From: a virus
Virus record (IMG/VR): IMGVR_UViG_3300050821_001022
Span: 1 to 27,551 of that record
Direction: 5' to 3' (one strand)
DNA length: 27,551 nucleotides
Every line of letters starts with the position of its first letter. Position 1 is the first letter of the stretch. Under the pieces are notes generated by a model. That model was not told the DNA's origin. It saw only the letters and a program-made list of their open reading frames with translations, and did no database searches. Below, piece by piece: positions 6,836 to 13,368 of this stretch. Position numbers and translations under genes: made by a program.

Positions 6836-7073
6836 GACGGCAGCCGGGCGAAAGGCAGCGGCCAGCAAGGGCGCAGCACTGCCCAGCAAGAGCGGTGGGG
6901 CTCCGCGCTACCCGACGCCTAACGTGGCGTACCTCAAGAAGGCAATCCGCGCTGTCGGACGTGGCAAGGGCGATCACTCGGTGATCAGGCGCTACCTGAT
7001 CAGGCGTGCTAACGCCCTGAACGCGCGGAACCTCATCCCAGACAACTGGAACTCAGACGGGAGTACAAGCTAG
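6813..7073 (+). CDS. Small basic phage protein, 86 aa
   Basis: A GGAGAG motif just before ATG 6813 supports the start despite the 23-bp overlap with the MuF gene. The N-terminus is Ala, Lys and Ser rich and flexible. The C-terminal half carries a recurring phage motif: YLKKAIRAVGRGKG, then HSVIRRYLIRRANALNA and LIPDNWNSDG. This motif commonly closes head protease or MuF-region proteins in actinophages. Here it stands as its own gene directly after MuF, which hints at an ancestral fusion or split. The role is not known; it is probably a small head-associated protein. Confidence 0.7.
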   Translation: MATTPVHETAAGRKAAASKGAALPSKSGGAPRYPTPNVAYLKKAIRAVGRGKGDHSVIRRYLIRRANALNARNLIPDNWNSDGSTS

Positions 7074-7249
7074 TGGCCGGAACAACGAGTAAGAAGGCAA
7101 AGGCCAAGCAGGCCGACGACGCAGAAGACCAGAACGACAAGGGCGACGACGAGGATCAAGAGCAGGAGGACGACAGCAACAAGTCCGACGCGCAGAAGCG
7201 TGAGGACGCATTCCGAGAGATGGTCGCAAAGAAGCGAGGCAAGAAGTAA
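7073..7249 (+). CDS. Highly charged small protein, 58 aa
   Basis: A GTG at 7073 shares one base with the previous TAG, and the TAA shares one base with the next ATG. The product is almost entirely charged or polar: a Lys-rich start (TSKKAKAKQ), an acidic core (DDAEDQNDKGDDEDQEQEDD) and a basic end (AKKRGKK). It is likely disordered. Such peptides beside portal and MuF genes may bind DNA or assembly intermediates. The tight one-base overlaps on both sides are the best evidence that it is translated. No family recognised. Confidence 0.6.
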   Translation: MAGTTSKKAKAKQADDAEDQNDKGDDEDQEQEDDSNKSDAQKREDAFREMVAKKRGKK

Positions 7250-7503
7250 TGGCAAACGTAGGCGAGAGGTACGCATTCGGTCATGCGGACGGCCTTGGCT
7301 TCGGCGAGCTGGCCAAGGGCGAGCCCCTGACCGCAGAGATGAGGGAACTTGACCTCAAGGATGGACAAGAGGTCACCCTGATCGCATTCGATGAGGACTC
7401 AGAATGGCCCATCATCGAGTGGACCGACGGAACCGGTATCAACCGTATCACAACGGTTGAACCAGACATATTCGACAGCACCTTCCAGCTAGTGGAGGCA
7501 TGA
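7249..7503 (+). CDS. Small acidic hypothetical protein, 84 aa
   Basis: The ATG shares one base with the stop of the preceding gene. The sequence looks like a small beta-barrel: LDLKDGQEVTLIAFDED, SEWPIIEWTDGTGINRITTV, then a C-terminal FDSTFQLVEA. This pattern resembles a compact SH3-like or OB-like fold, but the assignment is only by appearance. It ends in ATGATG, coupling to the next gene. No membrane segment or catalytic motif is visible. Confidence 0.65.
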   Translation: MANVGERYAFGHADGLGFGELAKGEPLTAEMRELDLKDGQEVTLIAFDEDSEWPIIEWTDGTGINRITTVEPDIFDSTFQLVEA

Positions 7504-7967
7504 TGACTCTCCTATCAGCCGGCCAGCTCATGCAGTACGCGCAGCAGCAGGCCCTCAACGCAGTGTTCCTGAAGGCCCAGAGCCCTGCCGTAGCTGCGAC
7601 CTACCTGGCGCTGTCAAGCGCAGCGACCTCGGGTGTGCTCAACTCGACCGAGGTGCTCATGTCCGGGGCCAGTATCAATGAGCTGCCTACCGCGAGCGCG
7701 TACGCGCGTCAGGCGTATGGCCCCGTGGCCGCTACTGGCGCGAGCCCTTCGGTCATCTACAACACATCCCTGATCACTTGGGGACCGTTCACGTCCGCGC
7801 CAGGCACGGCCAACTGGGGCATTGCTACCGACGCGGTGTCTGGTGGCGCTGCTCATCCCATCGCAGCATTCCTACTCGCGTCGTCGCGTACCCCGGCAAT
7901 CGGAGACAGCCTCCAGGCTGCTGCTGGTACTGGCAGCGCGGGTGTGGGCTTCCTCTGCCAGGTGTGA
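7500..7967 (+). CDS. Phage fibre-like structural protein, 155 aa
   Basis: Two adjacent ATG codons (7500 and 7503) are possible; GGAGG at 7494-7498 favours 7503 by spacing. The protein follows the pattern of a common phage surface or fibre family: an N-terminal helix (AQQQALNAVFLKAQSPAVAA) and TYLALSSAATS, then YARQAYGPVAATGASPSVIYN, ITWGPFTSAPGTANWGIATDA, and a final GDSLQAAAGTGSAGVGFLCQV. The pattern predicts a beta-sandwich with a subunit-binding helix. It begins a cassette of such proteins placed in the head module, so a head fibre or decoration role is as likely as a tail fibre role. Confidence 0.65.
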   Translation: MMTLLSAGQLMQYAQQQALNAVFLKAQSPAVAATYLALSSAATSGVLNSTEVLMSGASINELPTASAYARQAYGPVAATGASPSVIYNTSLITWGPFTSAPGTANWGIATDAVSGGAAHPIAAFLLASSRTPAIGDSLQAAAGTGSAGVGFLCQV

Positions 7968-7968
7968 C

Positions 7969-8250
7969 ATGACAATCTTTACGATCAGCCCGGTTGTTCC
8001 AGACCTCAAGGTAGTGCGGGCGTATCCGTGTAGCGCTATCGTGGACGTGGGCGTCGAGTGTGGAGCCACTCCGGCGGCCTTGTACCAGAGGTACTGTGGC
8101 GTAGTCGGGCATGACCGGAAGATATGGCTATGTCCTATACACGCGACGATCGCGGCCTGCGGTGGCGCCATCTGTCAGGAGTGCGCTAAAGCAGGCGGCG
8201 TTGTTCCTGTCGTCCTAACCCTGCTATCGGAACCGATGAGGTTTACGTAA
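7969..8250 (+). CDS. Cys-rich, probable zinc-binding protein, 93 aa
   Basis: The 93-residue product has eight Cys. The C-terminal half reads RYCGVVGHD, then IWLCPIHATIAACGGAICQECAKAG, a set of CxxH and CxxC pairs suited to one or two zinc sites. The N-terminal half has two further Cys (YPCSAIVDVGVEC). Zinc-binding proteins are unusual between virion fibre genes and could be a structural knob, a chaperone or a regulator. The start ATG lies one base after the previous stop and follows AGGTG. The end shares one base with the next ATG. No named family is recognised. Confidence 0.65.
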   Translation: MTIFTISPVVPDLKVVRAYPCSAIVDVGVECGATPAALYQRYCGVVGHDRKIWLCPIHATIAACGGAICQECAKAGGVVPVVLTLLSEPMRFT

Positions 8251-8684
8251 TGGCTCTATATGACGTCGCGTGGACGGTGACTGGAGTTTCCGCATCCGCG
8301 CTATTCTGGCTCAGGAGCACAGCGGGCAAGGATATGCGCTTGTTCGAGATGGGTGTGTTCCTTGAATCGGGAACAGCGGCTGCCTCGGTTGTCGGCCTGG
8401 GACGACCGGCAGCTGTCTCGGTTACGCCTACCGCACTAACGCCGCAGCCGCAGGACACGTCGGCTGCTGCTGCTGCTTGCATGGGAGCTGTCGCGGCAAC
8501 GACCAAGCCGACATCCCCGGCTAACTTCATGAGACGGTTCGGTATGCCTGCTACCCTAGGCGCGGGTATCGTCTGGAGCTGGGGTAGAGGACTGGTTATC
8601 CCGTCCGGGCCTGCCGAGCTTGTGGTCTGGAACATAGGTGCGTCAACTTCCGTGTTTGGCGGGTATGCTACTTACGAGGAGTAA
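8250..8684 (+). CDS. Virion surface or fibre-type protein, 144 aa
   Basis: The start follows GAGG at a good distance and overlaps the previous stop by one base. Segments such as ALFWLRSTAGKDMRLFEMGVF and the end pattern GRGLVIPSGPAELVVWNIGASTSVFGGYATYEE are typical of small phage beta-sandwich proteins found beside head or fibre genes in actinophages. The middle is Ala, Thr and Pro rich. It sits directly before the long repeat protein with a one-base overlap, so the two are probably made in fixed proportion, perhaps as cap or adaptor and shaft. That pairing is inference. Confidence 0.65.
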   Translation: MALYDVAWTVTGVSASALFWLRSTAGKDMRLFEMGVFLESGTAAASVVGLGRPAAVSVTPTALTPQPQDTSAAAAACMGAVAATTKPTSPANFMRRFGMPATLGAGIVWSWGRGLVIPSGPAELVVWNIGASTSVFGGYATYEE

Positions 8685-10795
8685 TGGCACAGGACCCGTA
8701 CCAGGTCACTCCGGCCGGTAAGCCCTGGGGCAACACCGTGCCGGGATTCGGCACACGTCCTGCCATTGCCGTAACTCCCCCGCCTAGTATTCTTGCCGAG
8801 ATTCAGCCGCTATCGCATTCATACCCAGGTGTTATCACAGACGACCAGATAGTACCATTCCCGGCGTCCTGGGGCGTTCTGCCAGTGCTTCCGGTATGGC
8901 TGCCCGGTCAGGAGCTTGACGGCCTAGCGGTTAGCACATCATCCGCGACCGGCTCGCTCGGGCGAACCGCCGTCATATCAGGCTCTAGCGCTTCATCATC
9001 ATCCGCGACCGGTGCCATCACTACTACGATGCGCATTGCGGGCTCCGCGTCGAGCACATCGACCGCTACGGGCTCCATCAGTGCGCTTGGTTCGATCAAC
9101 GGCTCGGCCTCGACTACCTCGTCGGCGTCAGGCACAGTTGTACGCATAGGCGTCATTTCAGGCACCGCGCTTTCTGCTTCGTCAGCGTTCGGCACCATTT
9201 CTGGTCTCGGCGGCATTAACGGTTTCGCCACAACGACCTCGGCCGCGTCAGGAACGATAGCCCAGATACTTGCCTGCGCGGGGTCAGGCGCATCCTCCTC
9301 ATCTGCTACCGGTGCATTTACAGCTGCTGCCATATCTGGTTACTCGTCTACTGCGTCATCCGCAGCGGGCTCAGTAGTGTTGATCGGCGCGGTGGCGGGT
9401 TCGTCCGTCACAATGAGTACAGCCTCCGGGTCTGTGTCTCGGTTCTCTCCGATGGCTGGGCAATCCGCCACCGCGTCCCAGGCTAACGGTGCCGTGGTTT
9501 TGATCGGTTCCGTATCGGGTACGTCCTCGACCGCGACCACCGCGTCAGGTTCCCTCGGCACGCTTTCTCCAATCAGTGGGACCGCCACCACGGTTAGCGC
9601 TGCCTCAGGCGCGGTGGTCGCTATACTTGTTCTGTCAGGTTCGTCCGCTACCGCGTCCTCTGCTACTGGGGCAATTGGCGGAGAGGACATAGTATCTGGC
9701 TCGGCCTCGACCGCATCTGCTGCATCTGGCTCTATTACTATGACCCTGGCCTGCGCGGGGTCGTCCTCCACAACCTCCACCGCGTCAGGCACCCTCGGCA
9801 GACTGTCGCCCGTTGCGGGTTCTTCTGCCGCAATCAGCTCTGCGTCTGGCGCGGTGGTTATTCATGTAGGGGCTATCACTTATGATGTGAATGGCGTAGC
9901 CTCTACGCAGAGCGCCGCGAATGGAACCGTGTCCCTCTTCGCGGCTCTGGCTGGCATGTCAGTTAGTGCGTCGGCAGCGACCGGCGCGTTGACGCGTTTG
10001 GGCGTGCTAGCCGGCAGTGCGGTCTCGGCCAGTGGTGCTACGGGCTCCATCCAACTGGTCGGGGCTGTCACTGGTATGGCCACCTCGGCCAGTGTTGCTG
10101 CGGGCTCCATTATGCTGGCCGGGGTGGTCGCCGGTGTTTCGGCCACGTCGAGCAAGGGAGACGGCTGGCTAGCTGGTGGACCGATGTCGGGCTCGGCATC
10201 GACGCAATCGAGTGCTACCGGTTGGTTGGGGCTTGAGGCTGCAATCTCCGGGACCAGCGCCACAGCTAGCCAGGGCTCTGGCGATGTTACTATAGTTGGC
10301 AAGCCGCCTCTGACTATTGCAGGCTTCTCAGCTACCGTGTCGACGGCAAGCGGCGCGGTCGTATCGGTTATGATGCTCTCCGGTACGGCTTTTAACGCGT
10401 CCTCGGCGTCCGGTAGTATAAGTTCCCAGGGAGCGCTCTCAGGGACCTCCCGCGCGGTATCGGTAGGCTTGGGTGGGGTCGTCCTCGTGATGAGCGTGTC
10501 CGGTAGCGCGGAGACGGATAGCAGCGCTGATGGTTATCTGGCCGGGCTTGAAGTAATCACCGGACTGGCGCTATCTCAGAGTCAAGCGAGTGGCTGGATA
10601 GGCTTGCCGTTTGTGGCGGGTTCGCTGCCCGAAGAGGTCACGGCTATCGTTTGGGTTAGTAATGAGCTTGGCGCGGAGCTAAGCGTGAACGTGCTCTCGG
10701 CGTCGGTCGTAGCAGACAGTGTCGTTGCGGCGGTTGAGTCCGATACAGCCGCCGCTACTATCGAAACTAACGAAATATCTGCAGAGGTGACATAA
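8684..10795 (+). CDS. 28-repeat shaft-like protein, 703 aa
   Basis: After an N-terminal 80-residue region (Pro-rich, with SWGVLPVLPVWLPGQELDG before the repeats), residues 81-646 consist of 28 tandem units of about 20 residues with the pattern SxSATASSATGSVxLIGxxSG. Four units have small insertions or one-residue deletions. The C-terminal 57 residues (SLPEEVTAIVWVSNELGAEL and on) form a separate end domain with alternating Val, Ala and Glu. The composition is extremely rich in Ser, Ala, Thr and Gly with one hydrophobic strand per unit, which fits a beta-solenoid or other fibrous shaft. It lies between MuF and the scaffold, so it may be a head fibre. It contains no catalytic motif. GAGGAG lies just before the start. 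Confidence 0.85.
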   Translation: MAQDPYQVTPAGKPWGNTVPGFGTRPAIAVTPPPSILAEIQPLSHSYPGVITDDQIVPFPASWGVLPVLPVWLPGQELDGLAVSTSSATGSLGRTAVISGSSASSSSATGAITTTMRIAGSASSTSTATGSISALGSINGSASTTSSASGTVVRIGVISGTALSASSAFGTISGLGGINGFATTTSAASGTIAQILACAGSGASSSSATGAFTAAAISGYSSTASSAAGSVVLIGAVAGSSVTMSTASGSVSRFSPMAGQSATASQANGAVVLIGSVSGTSSTATTASGSLGTLSPISGTATTVSAASGAVVAILVLSGSSATASSATGAIGGEDIVSGSASTASAASGSITMTLACAGSSSTTSTASGTLGRLSPVAGSSAAISSASGAVVIHVGAITYDVNGVASTQSAANGTVSLFAALAGMSVSASAATGALTRLGVLAGSAVSASGATGSIQLVGAVTGMATSASVAAGSIMLAGVVAGVSATSSKGDGWLAGGPMSGSASTQSSATGWLGLEAAISGTSATASQGSGDVTIVGKPPLTIAGFSATVSTASGAVVSVMMLSGTAFNASSASGSISSQGALSGTSRAVSVGLGGVVLVMSVSGSAETDSSADGYLAGLEVITGLALSQSQASGWIGLPFVAGSLPEEVTAIVWVSNELGAELSVNVLSASVVADSVVAAVESDTAAATIETNEISAEVT
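8924..10621 (+). repeat. 28 tandem 20-codon repeats
   Basis: The repeat block encodes 28 consecutive units of mostly 20 codons (60 bp), each ending in a Gly, usually SG, AG, NG or TG. Units are similar in protein pattern but use clearly different codons, so the DNA copies are not identical. Examples are SSASSSSATGAITTTMRIAG and SASTTSSASGTVVRIGVISG. Longer units occur at unit 16 and unit 23, where five and four residues are inserted. Confidence 0.85.
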
Positions 10796-11121
10796 TGGAC
10801 ATGATAGCGCTGTTCTTCAAGCAGGGAGACGACATCGTCGTGACCGCGCGGTTCCCTGAGATATCAGACGGCACGGGCATGACGGCTACATTCTATGTCA
10901 AGGATGACAAGACGATACCTGACACTGATCCAGAAGTGATCAAGTACGATAGCGAAGTGCTAGACGACCCCGACAACTTGGGCGCTACGCTCTCCACGTT
11001 TGCCATCCCGTCTGCTGACACCCAGGTGACTGGAGCCTGGTGGTGGAAGGTCAGGGTCTTCGACCCGTTCGACAACGTGAGGACCGCTAGCCAGGGTCCT
11101 CTGCTCATCGAGGCGGTGTGA
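10795..11121 (+). CDS. Ig-like minor structural protein, 108 aa
   Basis: The ATG shares one base with the stop of the repeat protein and follows GAGGTG. The protein reads as a single immunoglobulin-like beta-sandwich: FFKQGDDIVVTARFPE, MTATFYVKDDKTI, STFAIPSADTQVTGAWWWK and RVFDPFDNVRTASQGPLLIEAV. The same pattern occurs in phage baseplate-upper or fibre-associated proteins of Gram-positive phages. Its tight coupling to the 703-residue protein suggests it joins or caps that shaft. No catalytic residues are evident. Confidence 0.65.
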   Translation: MDMIALFFKQGDDIVVTARFPEISDGTGMTATFYVKDDKTIPDTDPEVIKYDSEVLDDPDNLGATLSTFAIPSADTQVTGAWWWKVRVFDPFDNVRTASQGPLLIEAV

Positions 11122-11122
11122 C

Positions 11123-11359
11123 ATGGTAGCTGGGCGCGAAGCGTCGGCACAGGACGTAGAGGATACAGAACGGCTTATGCGGTACTGGGCCGAGGGGCCA
11201 GGCGCGGCCAAGATCGGCTGGGGTACGAAGGACGACTTCTACAGGTGCGAGGCGCTTCTCAGCAAGTACGTGAGCCAGGAGATAGTCAAGGGCCTGTGCT
11301 CGAATCTACATCAGCGCGCGACCGGGTTCAGGCCTGGTCATGCACCCTCGGAGCAGTAG
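11123..11359 (+). CDS. Conserved-type actinophage small protein, 78 aa
   Basis: The 78-residue product contains LMRYWAEGPGAAKIGWGTKDDFYRCEALLSKYV and CSNLHQRATGFRPGHAP (split here by other residues). The pattern, with a W-G-T-x-x-D-F-x-R-C core followed by an N-L-H and a PGHAP end, recurs as a small protein or protein domain near head genes in actinophages. Its biochemical role is unknown. It is the last gene before the promoter at 11398-11426, so it ends the fibre-like cassette. Confidence 0.7.
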   Translation: MVAGREASAQDVEDTERLMRYWAEGPGAAKIGWGTKDDFYRCEALLSKYVSQEIVKGLCSNLHQRATGFRPGHAPSEQ

Positions 11360-11397
11360 ACAACGCTGCCCCGTATATAGAGCGTCCGCGACGGGAC

Positions 11398-11426
11398 TAG
11401 ACGAAACGACGCGGATCAGCTATAAT
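11398..11426 (+). promoter_or_regulatory. Promoter P3 upstream of scaffold and capsid
   Basis: TAGACG at 11398-11403 and a perfect TATAAT at 11421-11426 are separated by 17 bp. The start of transcription would lie near 11433, giving a very short leader before the AAGGA (11437-11441) and ATG at 11448. It lies in an 88-bp gap between coding regions. It is the best -10 box in the window and is well placed to boost scaffold, capsid and tail tube synthesis. Confidence 0.75.
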
Positions 11427-11447
11427 CTACGCGAGCAAGGAATGGGA

Positions 11448-12083
11448 ATGAGCGAATCTGCAGTTGAAGGACTAGCTGGCGACACCGGAGTGGTCGACCC
11501 CACCGGCGGTGCTGACTCCACGCAAGAAGGCCATCCTGAAGACCAGGCGGCCGAAGAGCAGCTTCACGAGGTCATGCAGCAGCAGGACCCTGATGAGCTG
11601 AACAAGGAGCTAGCACGCTGGAAGAAGTTGGCCCAGCGGCACGAAAAGACCGCACGGGATAACTCTGCCGCTGCCAAGAACTGGCGCGAGCAGCAGGATG
11701 CCAACAAGTCCGAGCTGGAGAGGGCACAAGAGGCCCGGATAGCTGCTGAACAAGAGCGAGACGCCTTGGCGACTCAGCAGAACCGGATGCTCGCTGCCGC
11801 CGCGAATGACCTGTCACCCGACCTGATCGAGTACCTCGGTGATGGAACCGCTGAGGAGATTGGCGATCGGGCAGCAACGCTGTCAAGGCTCATTGAGGAA
11901 GAAATCACCAGTCGCATTGAGGCGCGGTCTAAGCAGCCTACTGGCACCAACAACGGACGCCCTACTGTCCGTGGTCAGGCTCCAGTCGGTACGATGCGGA
12001 CCGGGTCATCACCCGCCACTGGCGTCAGCCTTACGGGTCCTGAACAGTTGTTCCGGCAGCTCGTCCACGGAGACGACAGTTAG
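11448..12083 (+). CDS. Capsid scaffolding protein
   Basis: The ATG at 11448 is preferred to the one at 11442 because AAGGA at 11437-11441 is six bases upstream of it and would abut the other. The 211-residue protein has an acidic, disordered N-terminus (residues 1-50), a long charged coiled coil from about 50 to 110 (ELNKELARWKKLAQRHEKTA and RAQEARIAAEQERDALATQ), a short folded part with LSPDLIEYLGDGTAEEI, and a flexible C-terminus ending in PEQLFRQLVHGDDS. Order, length and location immediately before the major capsid gene fit a scaffold that organises capsid subunits and is then lost. Confidence 0.85.
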   Translation: MSESAVEGLAGDTGVVDPTGGADSTQEGHPEDQAAEEQLHEVMQQQDPDELNKELARWKKLAQRHEKTARDNSAAAKNWREQQDANKSELERAQEARIAAEQERDALATQQNRMLAAAANDLSPDLIEYLGDGTAEEIGDRAATLSRLIEEEITSRIEARSKQPTGTNNGRPTVRGQAPVGTMRTGSSPATGVSLTGPEQLFRQLVHGDDS

Positions 12084-12104
12084 CGCGAGCGCCAAGCAGT
12101 AACG

Positions 12105-12118
12105 CCGCGTCCGCGCGG
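12105..12118 (+). promoter_or_regulatory. GC hairpin in capsid gene leader
   Basis: CCGCG-TCCG-CGCGG forms a compact 5-bp GC stem with a four-base loop in the 46-bp space between scaffold and capsid genes. It overlaps the start of the GGAAAG ribosome binding site region (12117-12122). It may block exonucleases from the scaffold side or set the amount of capsid translation. No T-run follows, so it is not a classical terminator. Confidence 0.4.
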
Positions 12119-12129
12119 AAAGAGCACCC

Positions 12130-13365
12130 ATGCCCACGTACAACACCCATGTCGGGCGTACTACGACGGGCTCGGACCCGCTTGTTCCTGAGCCGCTGGC
12201 GACAGCTATCATTCAGGAAGCCCCCAAGGCTAGCGCGGCGCTGAGCTTGATGGCGAGTACGCCCCTATCCTCCAAGACCCAGCGCATGCCGGTCCTGGAC
12301 GTTCTGCCCGTCGCCTACTGGGTTGGCGGCGACACCGGCATGAAGCAGACGACCATGCAGCAGTGGAAGAACGTTGTGCTGGTGGTCGAAGAGATCGCCT
12401 GCATCGTTCCCATCCCTGAGGCATATCTGGACGACGCGGATGTCCCGCTCTGGGGCCAGGTCCAGCCGCGTATCACAGAGGCTGTCGGACAGCTGATCGA
12501 CCTCGCCGTCCTCTGGGGCATCAACAAGCCGTCCACCTGGGGCGAGGCTGTCTTCCCCGGTGCGGCCAAGTCCCAGCACTTCGTCGTCCAGGGTACTGGC
12601 GTCGACCTCGGCCAGGACGTGACCAAGCTCGGCGCGATGATGGCGACGACCGGCTACACCGTCAACGGCTTCGCGGCCATGCCGGGTACGAGCTGGAACC
12701 TCGCCGGTCTGCGTTCCGCGCAGGGCGTCCCGATCTATCAGCCGGACATGACCGGTCGGCCGGGCGGAGTCCTGTACGGCTACGGCATGAACGAGATCAA
12801 CAACGGCTCGTGGCAGATGGGGCTCGGCGGCGCGGTTATGCTCGCCGGGGACTTCACCAAGGCCATGATCGGTATCCGGCGCGACATCAGCTTCAAGATG
12901 TTCACCGAGGGCGTCATCTCCAACGACTCCGGCCAGGTCATCCTGAACCTGATGCAGCAGGACACGGTCGCCATGCGTATGACGATGCGTCTCGCGTACG
13001 CGACGGTCAACCCGGTCACGATCATGGAGCCGACCAAGCCAATGACCGGTACTCCCCCGCCCAACAACCGTTGGCCGTTCGGCGCGATCCTTCCTGTCGG
13101 CGCGACCCCGCCAGCAGCCGCAGCGATCAGCGTCATCCAGGCCCCGCCGTACCCGTATGTCGGCAGCTATGCCGTCGAGGGCGCGGCGTCCGAGGTGGAC
13201 CTGGACAACGAGCAGGAGACGGACGCCATGCTCGCCCAGCGCGAGTACGCGGAGCAGGTCGAGTCCGAGGCGCGCGAGGGTCTGGAGACCGCAGCCCACC
13301 GTCGCCAGGAGCGCACGCGTCCCGCGCGCAGGGCCGCAACCAGGGAGCGCGACAACAAGGAGTAG
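12130..13365 (+). CDS. Major capsid protein (HK97 fold)
   Basis: This 411-residue protein follows the scaffold and shows the pattern of HK97-fold major capsid proteins of actinophages: an N-terminal arm with PLVPEPLATAIIQEAPKASA, the extended-loop and strand region MPVLDVLPVAYWVGGDTGMK, NVVLVVEEIACIVPIPEAYL, then the long spine helix QVQPRITEAVGQLIDLAVLW. Later segments GGVLYGYGMNEINNGSW and MRMTMRLAYATVNPV belong to the axial and peripheral domains. From about residue 351 it carries an extra charged, helical tail of 60 residues (DNEQETDAML, then Arg-rich to the end). Codon choice is strikingly biased to G or C in third position. GGAAAG precedes the ATG. Confidence 0.93.
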   Translation: MPTYNTHVGRTTTGSDPLVPEPLATAIIQEAPKASAALSLMASTPLSSKTQRMPVLDVLPVAYWVGGDTGMKQTTMQQWKNVVLVVEEIACIVPIPEAYLDDADVPLWGQVQPRITEAVGQLIDLAVLWGINKPSTWGEAVFPGAAKSQHFVVQGTGVDLGQDVTKLGAMMATTGYTVNGFAAMPGTSWNLAGLRSAQGVPIYQPDMTGRPGGVLYGYGMNEINNGSWQMGLGGAVMLAGDFTKAMIGIRRDISFKMFTEGVISNDSGQVILNLMQQDTVAMRMTMRLAYATVNPVTIMEPTKPMTGTPPPNNRWPFGAILPVGATPPAAAAISVIQAPPYPYVGSYAVEGAASEVDLDNEQETDAMLAQREYAEQVESEAREGLETAAHRRQERTRPARRAATRERDNKE

Positions 13366-13368
13366 TCG

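Noticed and set aside
8908-10302. Three long minus-strand frames (about 140-150 codons each) opposite the 28-repeat gene
   Set aside because: They are mirror images of Ser/Ala/Gly-rich repeat codons, rich in Ala, Pro, Glu and Val, with no ribosome binding sites and no family character.
12265-13299. 344-codon minus-strand frame opposite the capsid gene
   Set aside because: It arises from the strong G/C third-position bias of the capsid gene, reads as Arg, Asp, His and Leu rich noise, and lacks a start signal.
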